The position numbers and the translations under genes were made by a program. The notes under the pieces were generated by a model, which ran no database searches, was not told the origin of the DNA, and worked only from the letters and a program-made list of their open reading frames with translations. Shown here in pieces: positions 44,400-55,191 of a stretch of DNA of 64,000 nucleotides (within the stretch, counting starts at the first letter, position 1; every line of letters starts with the position of its first letter). This DNA comes from Symsagittifera roscoffensis (Eukaryota > Xenacoelomorpha > Acoela > Convolutidae), in contig NW_026971105.1 in NCBI RefSeq assembly GCF_963678635.1, positions 186,001-250,000 on the forward strand, in the 5' to 3' direction.

Positions 44400-46400
44400 A
44401 AGTTAAAACGTCGCAGTAAAGATTATTGAAATAAACAAAAAAAGAACAATCACCTAGAAAAAAGTTTACGGTTAGAACTGACATGATAAGTTTGTTATAA
44501 AGACGTATGCGTTTTGTAAATATTTTCAAAATCAAACTGAGTAACTCGGTTTTTCCCATATGCACTGCTGTTTTCGCCAGTACCTCTCCAACCTGCCAAA
44601 CTTATGCCAGTGGAGATAAAAGAAACCTAGCAGAATATTTTTTTTTACTTGTCTAGAATTCAGTGGTAAAAAAGCAAAGAAACCAACGCGTTTTCTTTTG
44701 TTTCTCTAAAAACGCGCCATAACTTTACAAAAAACCTGGTGCATTTTATCCCATCTTCCTTTCCCCTATTCTTTGCCCTATGTTTTACGCTCTTCCTTTC
44801 ACTTCCAGAGAAACACGACATAGCGTTCCTCTCTGAGTTTAAAATTGAATTTTTGTATGGTTGAAAAACCTCTAAATTGTATTCAATTGTAACTAAAAGT
44901 TAATTATCAATATCTTCAGTGCGCCAAGTTCCCTCCAATTTCATTTTTCTCGTTTTAAAAATCGATACACTTACCAATTGCTTATAACTTGCCCAGAAAT
45001 GGCGGCCGCTTTTGGAGAGTAATTTCAATTTGCTGCTTTTTCACCATAGAATAAAGCACACGTTGCAAAAATCGTTTACAGCTGCCAACAGTTTAGCTAC
45101 GGCGAGTTTGTATTATATGCCGTAAAATTCATTTCTTATTCACTAACAGATTTCAAGTAGGTCGAAAGTTCATTGGCTCAAAACAAATATAACTCTTGAT
45201 TTGATTCATAAAAAGAACCAGAACCAAAAAATAGGATTCCAAAAATTAGAGTTAGAAGGGATTATAAATTGTGTCCTTTGTTGTTAAGGTAAGCTTAGTA
45301 AGATTGTAAGTAGGGGGTCTTTTAGGTGGAAAATATCTTTCGTTAGCAAAATCCAAGTATAAGGGTCCACCAAATAATTCAGGACCTCTTTCCTAGCATT
45401 TTGATTTACGTGAGGAACCCCTCCCCATTAGAGAGGATCTCCCTTGAGATCCTGGACACGAAGAAATACTACTGGGGATGCTCAAATAGTTGCACCTGGA
45501 AGTGTTGTTTGGAGCGCGAGGCCTTTCGGACACCCCAAAATAACTTTTTAACATACTGAACATCGAAATCTTGATAAAATCTGTATCGTAAAGGATTGGA
45601 GGATTGGTCGTCCCTCCGTTCTTCAGCGTAGAAAAAAAAAATGTACAAAACGGTAAATTTTAGTGCACTGCAACCCAAGTTCCATGTAAAAAATTAGGAT
45701 AGGCAATAGAATTGTTCCATTTTTCAGTTTAAAACTAGGTGATTGATCTTGTAATTGGTTTTGAAGTCAAAATCCCCAATTTCTTCAATTTTGTCACCTT
45801 TCTCCTAGAAGTAATTTCCCAACTTTCTCTTTTTTACTTCCTAGCTAAAAATCCCGTTAGTTCAAAGACGGACGAGCTTCTGGACAGGAAAAAAGTGCTT
45901 GTAGCATCCCATTGCATCAAATAAGGTCCATGTTAAAACAATGTGATAAAAAAAGGTATGAAAAAGCTCTCAATATTGCATTCTGGTCTTTTTTCCTGCT
46001 AAAAAAGATATGATCATCTATTCAAAGCTGCAAGTTCTAATTTTCTTTTCTTTTTGAAATTCTGCATATTCATATTAAACTTCGATCTCGGGTACAGGCA
46101 TGTTTGCATAAATCGACACATTGAGCTTGTATTTTATCAATTCTAACGAGCTATGTACAAATATTTGATGAAAAATGATTGAAAGTCTCATCAACTACAG
46201 CCCATCGAGTGAGCGCAATGAAATGGTCACCGGTCATGTCTTCCCGTATTTTCTTCTCAAATTTTTGTCATTTTCGCAGAAATTTAAATTGTTTAATGTG
46301 TAGATTTGTGCAGACAGATGTTGTGTAGAATTTGAAGCGTTTATCCAAATTTTAGCATATTTATCTCCTGGTTATGACAGAACTGAATCATTTTTCCATA
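44400..46400. other. AT-rich intergenic stretch
   Basis: I see no convincing coding sequence on either strand. The only structured item is the hairpin at 45434. Short open stretches at 45469-45924 lack splice context or recognisable content. Confidence 0.5.
45434..45453. other. Perfect 8-bp hairpin
   Basis: AGGATCTC-CCTT-GAGATCCT has a perfect 8-bp stem and 4-nt loop, within locally GC-richer sequence (45410-45540). It may be a terminator-like or small RNA element; there is no further support. Confidence 0.6.
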
Positions 46401-46418
46401 ACTTTGAGGGTTGGAAGA

Positions 46419-47055
46419 TTATGCCTGTTTCTGCATCACTGCAAAAATTACCCAGAACCTCCCTTTTTCTTTCAAGTCAATTGTAGAAAATTGTAATTGT
46501 TCAAATGAATTGGGGCACATCCTTGATTTGAAGCTTTTTGGGTTCTTGTTCCTCATCAAGTCAACTCTTTCATAGTTTTATTCATAGTCGGAATCACCCA
46601 GAATGTTCATTAAATCGAAAAATGGTATTTCTCCAAACATGAAAGATATAAAAATGTTTGATGACTCATGTTTCCTCCTGTTCATCGCGAATCAAATAAA
46701 AAAAATTAAGACTTGATTAAGTTCAAATGAAATCTACAAGTATTCAATCCAAAAACACGCAAACTACTAACATATCTCTGTAGTTTTTTTTTCCAAATCC
46801 TTGAGTTGATTTTTTGATTTCGCATACTTGGGTTGAAATTTCAGCTTCTGTTTCTTCAACGCTTTAATCTTTGTCTAAAAATTATTAGTCGAAAACTTCA
46901 TGCCTCGCTCGTTCAATTGATCACAAATCTTTTTCCGTAATTCAGTGACATCTACTTTTTCTTCTTAAAAATTTGTTCTCAGCTCCAGCTTTATTTTCTT
47001 AACCAAAAGTTCGATGTAACTTAAAAACTCAGTTGTCAAGTTTTGTTGGACCTGG
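46419..47055 (-). pseudogene. Myb/SANT-like DNA-binding gene, copy 1
   Basis: Exon a (47055-46828) follows TTTTCCTACAG and reads QVQQNLTTEFLSYIELLVKK, ELRKKICDQLNERGMKFSTN and KIKALKKQKLKFQP, ending CAA|GTATGC. Exon b (46677-46419) follows GATGAACAG and reads KRKHESSNIFISFMFGEIPF then FDLMNILGDS, ending at TAA; the phases match. The pattern fits the Myb/SANT-like (MSANTD-type) DNA-binding fold, with its long third helix and PFFDLMD end, as in regulators and Harbinger-type transposon partners. An in-frame TAA in exon a, shared with copy 2, and another in exon b after GDSDYE point to a pseudogene. Confidence 0.5.
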
Positions 47056-47236
47056 CTGTAGGAAAACTTGGGTTTATCGACCAGACTTGATGATAATGAT
47101 ACCGAAGTGATATTAAGACCTAGGAACGCAAATAGACTCAAAGTTTAAAAAAAGCTAGTTTATGCTAAACTGTATTATTGTAATAAGTTTTTTTAGCACA
47201 AGTTTTAATTAAATAATTGTTAAAACTCACTAGTTT

Positions 47237-47460
47237 GACTGCTTTGAGTAATTTTCCAATACTTCGCTGAGCTAGTTCTACTACATGTTCTTCTTCTCGG
47301 ATATCAAAAATGTGCATAAAGCTGTTTTCTGTGAAGTATCTAGAATTGTCAGGGTGGAGATCATTGTGTCTGCTTATGTATATGGCGAGGGCACGGAAAA
47401 TACCCAAATGATCTTTGTATAGTTCCGTGTCTTTGTTGGATAGAAGAAAGTTCACTTGTC
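47237..47460 (-). pseudogene. 'FRALA' protein fragment resembling Polinton-type element protein, copy 1
   Basis: The stretch reads LYKDHLGIFRALAIYISRHN, then ENSFMHIFDIREEEHVVELA, QRSIGKLLKAVKLVSFNNYL. This resembles the conserved protein found with the DNA polymerase of Polinton/Maverick-type elements (DNLCLFRALAVHLHG ... ILLYDI ... GELARRSVQKYENTVRLLRY-NNHI). Copy 2 at about 50040-50280 reads FNNHL, closer still. Only a fragment is present. A fossil; the assignment is tentative and a host gene of unknown type is the alternative. Confidence 0.35.
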
Positions 47461-48015
47461 CATTTCGTTATAAAGGCTCGGGTAAAACTGAGTCTGGACA
47501 TCCATTGATATAAATTTGAGTAAACTGCAAAAATGTATCACTTTGATTAATAATGTTCCTGGGTAACTTATTCATATTTCTTTTGAGTTTTAATCAGGTC
47601 TTCTTTACTACACAGTAAATGGGGTTTTATAAATAAAATTTAATTTCATGGGCAGAATTTTACCGATATTTATCAGTCTCAAAGTTTTCAAGAACAAATC
47701 TTTGACCAAAAACTACTTTGACGGCAAAACTGAGCTTGTTGAAGACTTCTTTATATTTTTCGTTGATAATTTAAGTTAATAACTTGGGCATTTAAAAGTT
47801 AAATACCTTATGTAAGCCAAATTTAATCTCCAAATCAACTAGAAGTTTTGTCAAGCGATTAATTCCTCTGCGATTTGTTTTCCAATTTTTCTTGCTCCTC
47901 CAGTTTTACTCCAATTTTGTTCAGGTATGCTACAGTATTGCATGGTTTCCACGGTTTTGCTCCTTGTTTTTTTCTGCGATGCTATTGAAAAGAGTAGAAG
48001 CTCAGAAACTATTTC

Positions 48016-48141
48016 TCACAAGACGAGCAAACCGTTGACTGCTACAAACATGACCAGGTATGCTTTGTGGCTACATGATAATTCAATTATAGTTAATTGT
48101 AAGAAAAAAAAACGTGCAACCAGGACAAGGAAGAACTCCAT
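48016..48141 (-). CDS. Short signal-peptide-like ORF, copy 1
   Basis: 41 codons from ATG to TGA, beginning MEFFLVLVARFFFLQLTIIE and containing LSCSHKAYLVMF. The first 20 residues are strongly hydrophobic, as in a signal peptide. A TATA box (48190-48197) and an initiator-like TCAGT (48161-48165), 34 bp apart, sit just upstream. The short size and the lack of known relatives leave open a micro-peptide or the first exon of a larger gene. Copy 2 at 50826-50951 differs by one residue (K to E). Confidence 0.35.
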   Translation of the reverse strand: MEFFLVLVARFFFLQLTIIELSCSHKAYLVMFVAVNGLLVL

Positions 48142-48160
48142 AATTGCAATTTTTTTCGGA

Positions 48161-48197
48161 ACTGAGCTGCGTGCTGGTGAAAGTACGAATTTTTATA
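48161..48197 (-). promoter_or_regulatory. TATA box plus TCAGT initiator
   Basis: On the minus strand TATAAAAA (48197-48190) is followed by TCAGT (48165-48161), with first T to A spacing of 34 bp, a classic core promoter arrangement. The ATG of the short ORF follows 20 bp later. In copy 2 the TATA element is altered (ATATTAAAA) while TCAGT is kept. Confidence 0.45.
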
Positions 48198-48457
48198 CTC
48201 CCCACACATCACTTTCTTGTTTTTGAGCAGGCATTAATTAATATTTGGAAAAAAAATTATCCGGGACTCTGGAAGTGTTCAAATTTTAGTAAGCTAAAGT
48301 CACAATCGAGCTTGAATAAATGAAATTTCTCATTTTGTTTCTTTTTTTTTGCGAAGTAATGATTTTTCAAATTGAAGTAAAACTCAACTGATTGTTTCCG
48401 ATAAGGAATTCGATTTAATGAATCAACCCAATGAAACAAGCGTGTTTACACTAACTA

Positions 48458-48650
48458 TGACGTCATCGCATGTGTATTTTTCTATTAATAAACATGACTT
48501 CCTTCCTTCTAAACGAATGACATCACCAACCACACAAGTTTTTTTGTGGCGCTGACGTAATTCTTTATATAGAAGTGACGCCACCGCCGACGCAAATTAC
48601 CTGGTGAACATGCTAGAGTATCTAGTTCAGCTCAGACTGTCAACCAATCA
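48458..48650 (-). promoter_or_regulatory. CRE, TATA and CCAAT promoter elements, copy 1
   Basis: TGACGTCA lies at 48458-48465. The minus-strand TATATAAAG is at 48571-48563, followed downstream by another CRE half-site (TTACGTCAG). A CCAAT pentamer (ATTGG on the minus strand) is at 48644-48648, about 75 bp upstream of the TATA box. The GC-richer stretch between them fits a proximal promoter firing leftward into the unit's minus-strand exons. Copy 2 is the same at 51267-51457. Confidence 0.5.
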
Positions 48651-49243
48651 GAATTCAGTTTTTCGATATAACTTTAGATGAAAAGTAATTGTTATTTGAA
48701 AAATTTCAATCAAAAATTTTGAAATTTTTCGAGTTTTTTTACAAAGAAAACATAAAAATTCTTATTAATTTCGTTATTGAAGATTTAGTTGTGAGTTTTT
48801 TTCCAGATTTTTTTGGGAAGTTTTTCTCGTCGAAAAAATGTTCGCCGACCAAACAAAAATTAATCTCGGGAAACCTAATTTGTCGAAGAATTTACTCTGA
48901 ACGAAGTTTTTTGCATCATAGTTTCAAACTTGAGGCTACGTTACATTTGAAAAGAAGAGAAACTTTTTTCTAGAGAAATTGTACCTAGCTAAAAAAAATT
49001 ATGATACAGGTTCAAACACTTTTTTTATTACCTACCCAAATAACCTAATTTTTTTTTCAACATTTTTGTTTCGTTTAGGTCCACGTTTTACATTACTAGC
49101 AGAGTTTGCACATAGCTAGCTAATTTCTCTTCATTGTAGAACATCCATAAAAATTTCTCTAGGGTAAGAAATCATGGTCTGTGCCAAGTCTCCTCCACTT
49201 GGTCCTTGTGCCACGGAAGCACACACTGGAAGCACGGAGAAGA

Positions 49244-49881
49244 TTATGCTTGTTTCTGCATCACTGCAAAAATTACCCAGAACCTCCCTTTTTCTTTCAA
49301 GTCAATTGTAGAAAATTGTAATAGTTCAAATGAATTGGGGCACATCCTTGATTTGAAGCTTTTTGGGTTCTTGTTCCTCATCAAGTCAACTCTTTCGTAG
49401 TTTTATTCATAGTCGGAATCACCCAGAATGTTCATTAAATCGAAAAATGGTATTTCCTCAAACATGAAAGATATAAAAATGTTTGATGACTCATGTTTCC
49501 TCCTGTTCATCGCGAATCAAATAAAAAAAAAGGTAAGACTTGATTAAGTTCAAATGAAATCTACAAGTATTCAATCCAAAAACACGCAAACTATTAACAT
49601 ATCTCTGTAGTTTTTTTTTCAAATCCTTGGGTTGATTTTTTGATTTCACTTACTTGGGTTGACATTTCAGCTTCTGTTTCTTCAACGCTTTAATCTTTGT
49701 CTAAAAATTATTACTCGAAAACTTCATGCCTCGCTCGTTCAATTGATCACAAATCTTTTTCCGTAATTCAGTGACATCTACTTTTTCTTCTTAAAAATTT
49801 GTTCTCAGCTCCAGCTTTATTTTCTCAACCAAAAGTTCGATGTAACTTAAAAACTCAGTTGTCAAGTTTTGTTGGACCTTG
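49244..49881 (-). pseudogene. Myb/SANT-like DNA-binding gene, copy 2
   Basis: This is the near-identical second copy: exon a is 49881-49654 (donor CAA|GTAAGTG, better than in copy 1) and exon b is 49502-49244. It shares the in-frame stop in exon a with copy 1, so that change predates the duplication. Copy 3 keeps only exon b (next entry). Confidence 0.5.
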
Positions 49882-50039
49882 CTGTAGGAAAATTTGGGTT
49901 CATCGACCAGACTTGATGATAATGATACCGAAGTGATATTAAGACCTAGGAACGCAAATAGACTCAAAGTTTAAAAAAAGCTAAAGTGTATTATTGTAAT
50001 AAGTTTTTTTAGCACATGTTTGAATTAAATGATTGTTAA

Positions 50040-50280
50040 AACTCACTAGTTTGACTGCTTTGAGTAATTTTCCAATACTTCGCTGAGCTAGTTCTACTAC
50101 ATGTTCTTCTTCTCGGAAATCGAAAATGTGCATAAAGCTGTTTTCTGTGAAGGTTCTAGAAGTGTCAGGGTGGAGATCATTGTGTCTGCTTATGTATATG
50201 GCGAGAGCGCGGAAAAATACCCAAATGATCTTTATATAGTTCCGTGTCTTTGTTGGATAGAAGAATATTCAGTTGTCCAT
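50040..50280 (-). pseudogene. 'FRALA' protein fragment, copy 2
   Basis: This is the second array copy of the fragment at 47237-47460, with a few substitutions. It keeps the FDFREEEHVVELAQRSIGKL block and ends SFNNHLIQTC. It has the same position within the unit, upstream of the Myb/SANT exons on the minus strand. Confidence 0.35.
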
Positions 50281-50825
50281 TTCCTTATAAAGGCTCGGGT
50301 AAAACTGAGTCTGGACATCCATTGATATAAATTTGAGTAAACTGCAAAAATGTATCACTTTAATTACTAATGTTCCTGGGTAACTTGTTCATATTTCCTT
50401 TGAGTTTTAATCAGGTCTGCTTTACTACACAGTAAATGGGATTTTATGAATAAAATTTAATTTCATGGGCAGACATTTACCGATATTTATTAGTCTCAAA
50501 ACTTTTAAGAACAAATTTTTTGAGCAAAAACTACTTTTGCGGCAGAACTGAGCTTGTTGAAGACTTCTTTATATTTTTCGTTGATAATTTAAGTTTATAA
50601 CTTGGGCATTCAAAAGTTAAATACCTTATGTAACCCAAGTTTAATCTCCAAACCCACTAGATGTTTTGTCAAGCGATTGATTCCTCTGCGAGTTGTTTTT
50701 CTTGCTCCTCCAGTTTTACTCCAATTTTGTTCAGGTATGCTACAGTATTGCATGGTTTCCACGGTTTTGCTCCATGTTTTTTTCTGCGATGCTATTGAAA
50801 AGAGTTGAAGCTCAGAAACTATTTC

Positions 50826-50951
50826 TCATAAGACGAGCAAACCGTTGACTGCTACAAACATGACAAGGTATGCTTCGTGGCTACATGATAATTCAATTAT
50901 AGTTAATTGTAAGAAAAAAAAACGTGCAACCAGGACAAGGAAGAACTCCAT
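50826..50951 (-). CDS. Short signal-peptide-like ORF, copy 2
   Basis: This is the same 41-codon ORF as 48016-48141 with one amino-acid change (SCSHEAYL). An open frame also extends upstream to about 51044, but the conserved ATG and promoter position favour 50951 as the start. Confidence 0.35.
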   Translation of the reverse strand: MEFFLVLVARFFFLQLTIIELSCSHEAYLVMFVAVNGLLVL

Positions 50952-51266
50952 AATTACAACTTTTTTCGGTACTGAGCTGCGTGCAGGTGAAAGTACAAAT
51001 TTTAATATTCCCCACACTTCATTTTTTTGTTTTTGAGCAGGCATTAATTAATATCTGGAAAAAATTATCCGGGACTCTGGAAGTGTTCAAAATTTAGTAA
51101 GCTAAAGTCACAATCGAGCTTGAATAAATGAAATTTCTCATTTTGTTTCTTTTTTTTTTGCGAAGTAATGATTTTTCAAATTGAAGTAATATTCAACTGA
51201 TTTTTTCCGATTAGGAATTAGATTTAATGAATCAACCCAATGAAACAAGCGTGTTTACACTAACTA

Positions 51267-51460
51267 TGACGTCATCGCATGTGTATTTTTCTATTAATAA
51301 ACATGACTTCCTTCCTTCTAAACGAATGACATCACCAACCACACAAATTTTTTTGTGGCGCTGACGTAATTCTTTATATAGAAGTGACGCCACCGCCGAC
51401 GCAAATTACCTGGTGAAAATGCTAGAGTATCTAATTCAGCTCAGACTATCAACCAATCAG
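51267..51460 (-). promoter_or_regulatory. CRE, TATA and CCAAT promoter elements, copy 2
   Basis: TGACGTCA is at 51267-51274, the minus-strand TATATAAAG at 51380-51372 and CCAAT at 51453-51457, with the same order and spacing as copy 1. Confidence 0.5.
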
Positions 51461-52051
51461 AATTCAGTTTTTTGATATAACTTTAGATGAAAAGTAATTG
51501 TTATTTGAAAAACTTCAGCCAAAAAACACTTGAAATTTCTTCAACCAAAAAACACTTGAGTTTTTTTTACAAAGAAAACATAAAAATTCTTATTAATTTC
51601 GTTATTGAAGATTTAGGTGTGAGTTTCTTTCCAGATTTTTTTGGGAAGTTTTTCTCGTCGAAAAAAAGTTCGCCGACCAAACAAAAATTAATCTCGGGAA
51701 ACCTAATTTGTCGAAGAATTTACTCTGAACGAAGTTTTTTGCATCATAGTTTCAAACTTGAGGCTACGTTACATTTGAAAAGAAGAGAAACTTTTTTCTA
51801 GAGAAATTGTACCTAGCTAAAAAAATTTATGATACAGGTTCAAACACTTTTTTTATTACCTACCCAAATAACCTAAATTTTTTTTTCAACATTTTTGTTT
51901 CGTTTAGGTCCACGTTTTACATTACTAGCAGAGTTTGCACATAGCTAGCTAATTTCTCTTCATTGTAGAACATCCATAAATATTTTTTTAGGGTAAGAAA
52001 TCATGGTCTGTGCCAAGTCTCCTCCACTTGGTCCTTGTGCCTCGGAGAAGA

Positions 52052-52318
52052 TTATGCTTGTTTCTGCATCACTGCAAAAAACACCCAGAACATCCCTTTT
52101 TCTTTCAAGTCAATTGTAGAAAATTGTAATTTTCCAAATGAACTGGGGCACATCCTTGATTTGAAGCTTTTTGAGTTCTTGTTCCTCATCAAGTCAACTC
52201 TTTCGTAGTTTTTTAAATAGTTGGAATCACCCAGATTGTCCATTAAATCGAAAAATGGTATTTCTCCAAAGATGAAAGATATAAAAATGTTTGATGACAC
52301 ATGTTTCCTCCTGTTCAT
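52052..52318 (-). pseudogene. Myb/SANT-like terminal exon, copy 3
   Basis: The exon is fully open in this copy: GEIPFFDLMDNLGDSNYLKN, then ERVDLMRNKNSKSFKSRM, ending at the conserved TAA. The PFFDLMDNLGDS motif is closer to the family consensus than in copies 1 and 2. Exon a is largely lost through the internal deletion of this unit. Confidence 0.45.
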
Positions 52319-52890
52319 CGCGAATCAAATAAAAAAAAAGGTAAGACTTGATTAAGTTCAAATGAAATCTACAAGTATTCAACCCAAAAACAGGCAAACT
52401 ATTAACATATCTCTGTAGTTTTTTTTTTTCAAATCCTTGGGTTGATTTTTTGATTTCACTTACTTGGGTTGACATTTCAGCTTCTGTTTCTTCAACGCTT
52501 TAAAAATTAATCTCGGGAAACCTAATTTGTCGAAGAATTTACTCTGAACGAAGTTTTTTGCATCATAGTTTCAAACTTGGGGCTACGTTACATTTGAAAA
52601 GAAGAGAAACTTTTTTCTAGAGAAATTGTACCTAGCTAAAAAAATTTATGATACAGGTTCGAAAACTTTTTTTATTACCTACCCAAATAACCTAATTTTT
52701 TTTTTCAACATTTTTGTTTCGTTTAGGTCCACGTTTTACATTACTAGCAGAGTTTGCACATAGCTAGCTAATTTCTCTTCATTGTAGAACATCCATAAAT
52801 ATTTCTCTAGGGTAAGAAATCATGGTCTGTGCCAAGACTCCTCCACTTGGTCCTTGTGCCTCGGAAGCACACACTGGAAGCACGGAGCAC

Positions 52891-53205
52891 AGCAAAAGAC
52901 AGCCGGCACTTCACCCAGTTCATAGTTTTACTATAGGGTTTCTCCCACTTGGTAGATAATGCTTCTCCTATTTCTCCGAATGAAATTTGCAAATTCTGGA
53001 GCGAGCATCCAATCGACAGACACGATAACCTAAATCTGTTGAAACCTAAATTTCACTATACTCTTCGTTAGGAAAATTTGTTTTGATTGGCCAAACCTAC
53101 ACATTTGAATTGAAGGTACACCTCACCTCAGTCTTGAAAAAAATATATATTTAATTATTTTTGTCAACTGTAGTCATCAACGATAGTCAACACTTCTGAT
53201 CTCAG
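52891..53205. other. Spacer at the right edge of the array
   Basis: Bases 52860-53010 contain the last array-like words (GGAAGCACACACTGG), then unique AT-rich sequence. Nothing coding is convincing. Confidence 0.4.
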
Positions 53206-53582
53206 TTGTACTCGTCGTCAATCACCAATAGCATTCTCTTTACTCCACTCTCAACTCCTGATTCAAACAATGCTCTCCTCATTTCAGAACAAAAATTTTT
53301 GTACTCTGCCGTCTTTTCCCGTGATTCGGTTCAAAAACAAAAACGGGACACAGCTTCTGGAATCTTTCGTACTCAATTTAATTTGCCCTCCCAAATGTGG
53401 CACATGGTATAGTCACGAGGAGAGACTTCAGTGAGTATCACCAGAGATCTGAATCAACTTGGAACGATGAAGATAATGTCGAAGTTTGCAGGAGACGTTG
53501 GGATGAACTTGGGATGCAAAATGTTGGGACGCAAAAAATTTTGAGAGCTCAGTTGCTCGACAGCTCTTCGAGTTGTAAATGA
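53206..53582 (+). CDS. Candidate pair of exons, unknown protein
   Basis: Exon 1 follows CTGATCTCAG (53205) and reads YSSSITNSILFTPLSTPDSN, then SGIFRTQFNLPSQMWHM. A second open segment (53432-53582) follows GAGACTTCAG and reads EYHQRSESTWNDEDNVEVCR, RRWDELGMQNVGTQKILRAQ, ending at TGA. The donor joining them is unclear, because the phase-matched choice is a weak GT. The content is polar and serine-rich, with no recognised domain. An upstream start exon would be needed. Confidence 0.3.
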
Positions 53583-53599
53583 TTTGGTTGTCCTCTCCT

Positions 53600-55190
53600 G
53601 CTCTGTGTTTTTTCCCAAATAGGGTAAATAATTTTAGGAGATAGCGACCAACAAATCTAACAAATTTTCAAGAAAATTTTAAAACATCAGAAAAAAAATT
53701 TCAAGAGAGATAGCGAAAATCATAAAACTGTGCTAAATTGTTGCAAACAGGTTTTAAAATCAATATATTTTTTGTAATTTGCATTTTTTTTTAAATTTTT
53801 TGCACATAATTTTAAGAAACCACCTTACAGTTTTGAATCTTTTTCTTTTTTTTAAAAAGTTTGAAAAATTTTTCGCACATGGCAAAAAAAATAAATTCAG
53901 TTTTTTTTGCATTTAAAAAGTACAACAGATATATATGTTTTAAAAAATGTTCTCTCAAAGTTTTTGTATTCTGGACTCAAAGTAAGATATAGATTTGAAG
54001 TGAATAGTGTCGCAACGGTCGTTCGACTTACTTAATTTAATTGAGAGTTTTTGTTATTAATGATTTTGAATAATTAGTCATGATTACTGGTAGAAAGTTT
54101 GAGTGTAAATCAACACCATCGGACTAATAGTAGCAATTCAATGGATGAAATTTAATTTGATGGAATTTGCAAAGATTTGCAAAATGAACTGATAATCTGA
54201 TAATATTATGTTGTAAAATATTATGTAAGAAGGCCAAAAATCTCTTAAAAAGTTTAAGGTAAGAGAAGAACTGGTGTTATAATGTTGAAATTGAAAGAGA
54301 CTAAACAAAAAATATATATTAAAAATTTTGACTGAGATTCTGAGGTCGGAATTAGGTTTAATTGTTTTCAAAATTAGGAACTTGAAAGAAGTTTTTTTCT
54401 ATAGTGTTTAGCTAAATATAGAAGCGAAGAGGAAAATTGTATATGAAACTCCGTACCCTCAACATTTATTTGGTTGATGTCAATCAACAAGGTTCGTTGT
54501 CGGCAATTTTTTGAAAAATGCTCCAGCAAGAAGAATAGTAGTTTCAATAAAAATCAAGATCGGCTGTTGCTGGATAATTTCAAGAAAGACCATTCGATTA
54601 TAATCAATTTTATTTGAGAGATTAGAGAATCAATTTGTGTTCAAGCCAAATGTTTTATTAGGTACAAATTTTCACTCCTGCCCCTTGGTTACAAAAACTA
54701 AGCATTGACGTAAGATAAATCCAGAAAAAAAATTACGATGACTTCGTTTTACAGTCTACACGTAAAAACCAGTGATATTTACCAGTTAGATAGCGCGCCA
54801 GAAAGTTTTTCAAAAAATTGAGTTTTCTACACAAAAACCACAAAAAACCTCATTTTTCTTACCATTGTCCAAGCACATAAACATTACCAATTCTCTTTCC
54901 TAACTTAAAAAATTATCATCTCTTAAAACTTCATACTTGCTTTAACAAATGGGATCTGAAACGTAAAATAATCAAAGCTTGCTTTTAGAGGATCAATTTC
55001 ATCAGTTAAATGAACCTAACTTGTTACACTGTTTTTGTCATTGGATTCTTCGTAACATTTTGTCAAACAGCTAGAGAACATGTAACTCATAAAAATGTTT
55101 TTGAGATAATACAAATCAATTTACAAATTCACGTAATTAAGGACACATAAACTATATTTCGCTTCAATGGAATTAGATAAATTTTTTTTC
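53600..55190. other. AT-rich intergenic stretch
   Basis: I see long A/T runs and no conserved frame. A minus-strand segment at about 54870-54905 (GAAAGAGAATTGG ... AATG|GTAAGA) has splice signals but does not match the phase of the gene to the right. Confidence 0.4.
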
Positions 55191-55191
55191 G

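Larger units (their letters stand above)
46417..52890 (-). repeat. Tandem array of ~2.8 kb gene-bearing units
   Basis: Copy 1 is about 46417-49239, copy 2 about 49240-52046, and copy 3 starts at 52047 but lacks about 2 kb inside, joining near 52500 to the right part of the unit. Copies 1 and 2 are almost identical, so the duplication is recent. Each full unit carries the same minus-strand features: promoter elements, a short signal-peptide-like ORF, a FRALA-type fragment and a Myb/SANT-like exon pair. Confidence 0.9.

Noticed and set aside
47927-48226. 99-codon plus-strand open frame in array copy 1 (and its counterpart at 50602-51036)
   Set aside because: It lies opposite the minus-strand promoter and short ORF, lacks splice or promoter support and breaks up in the second copy.
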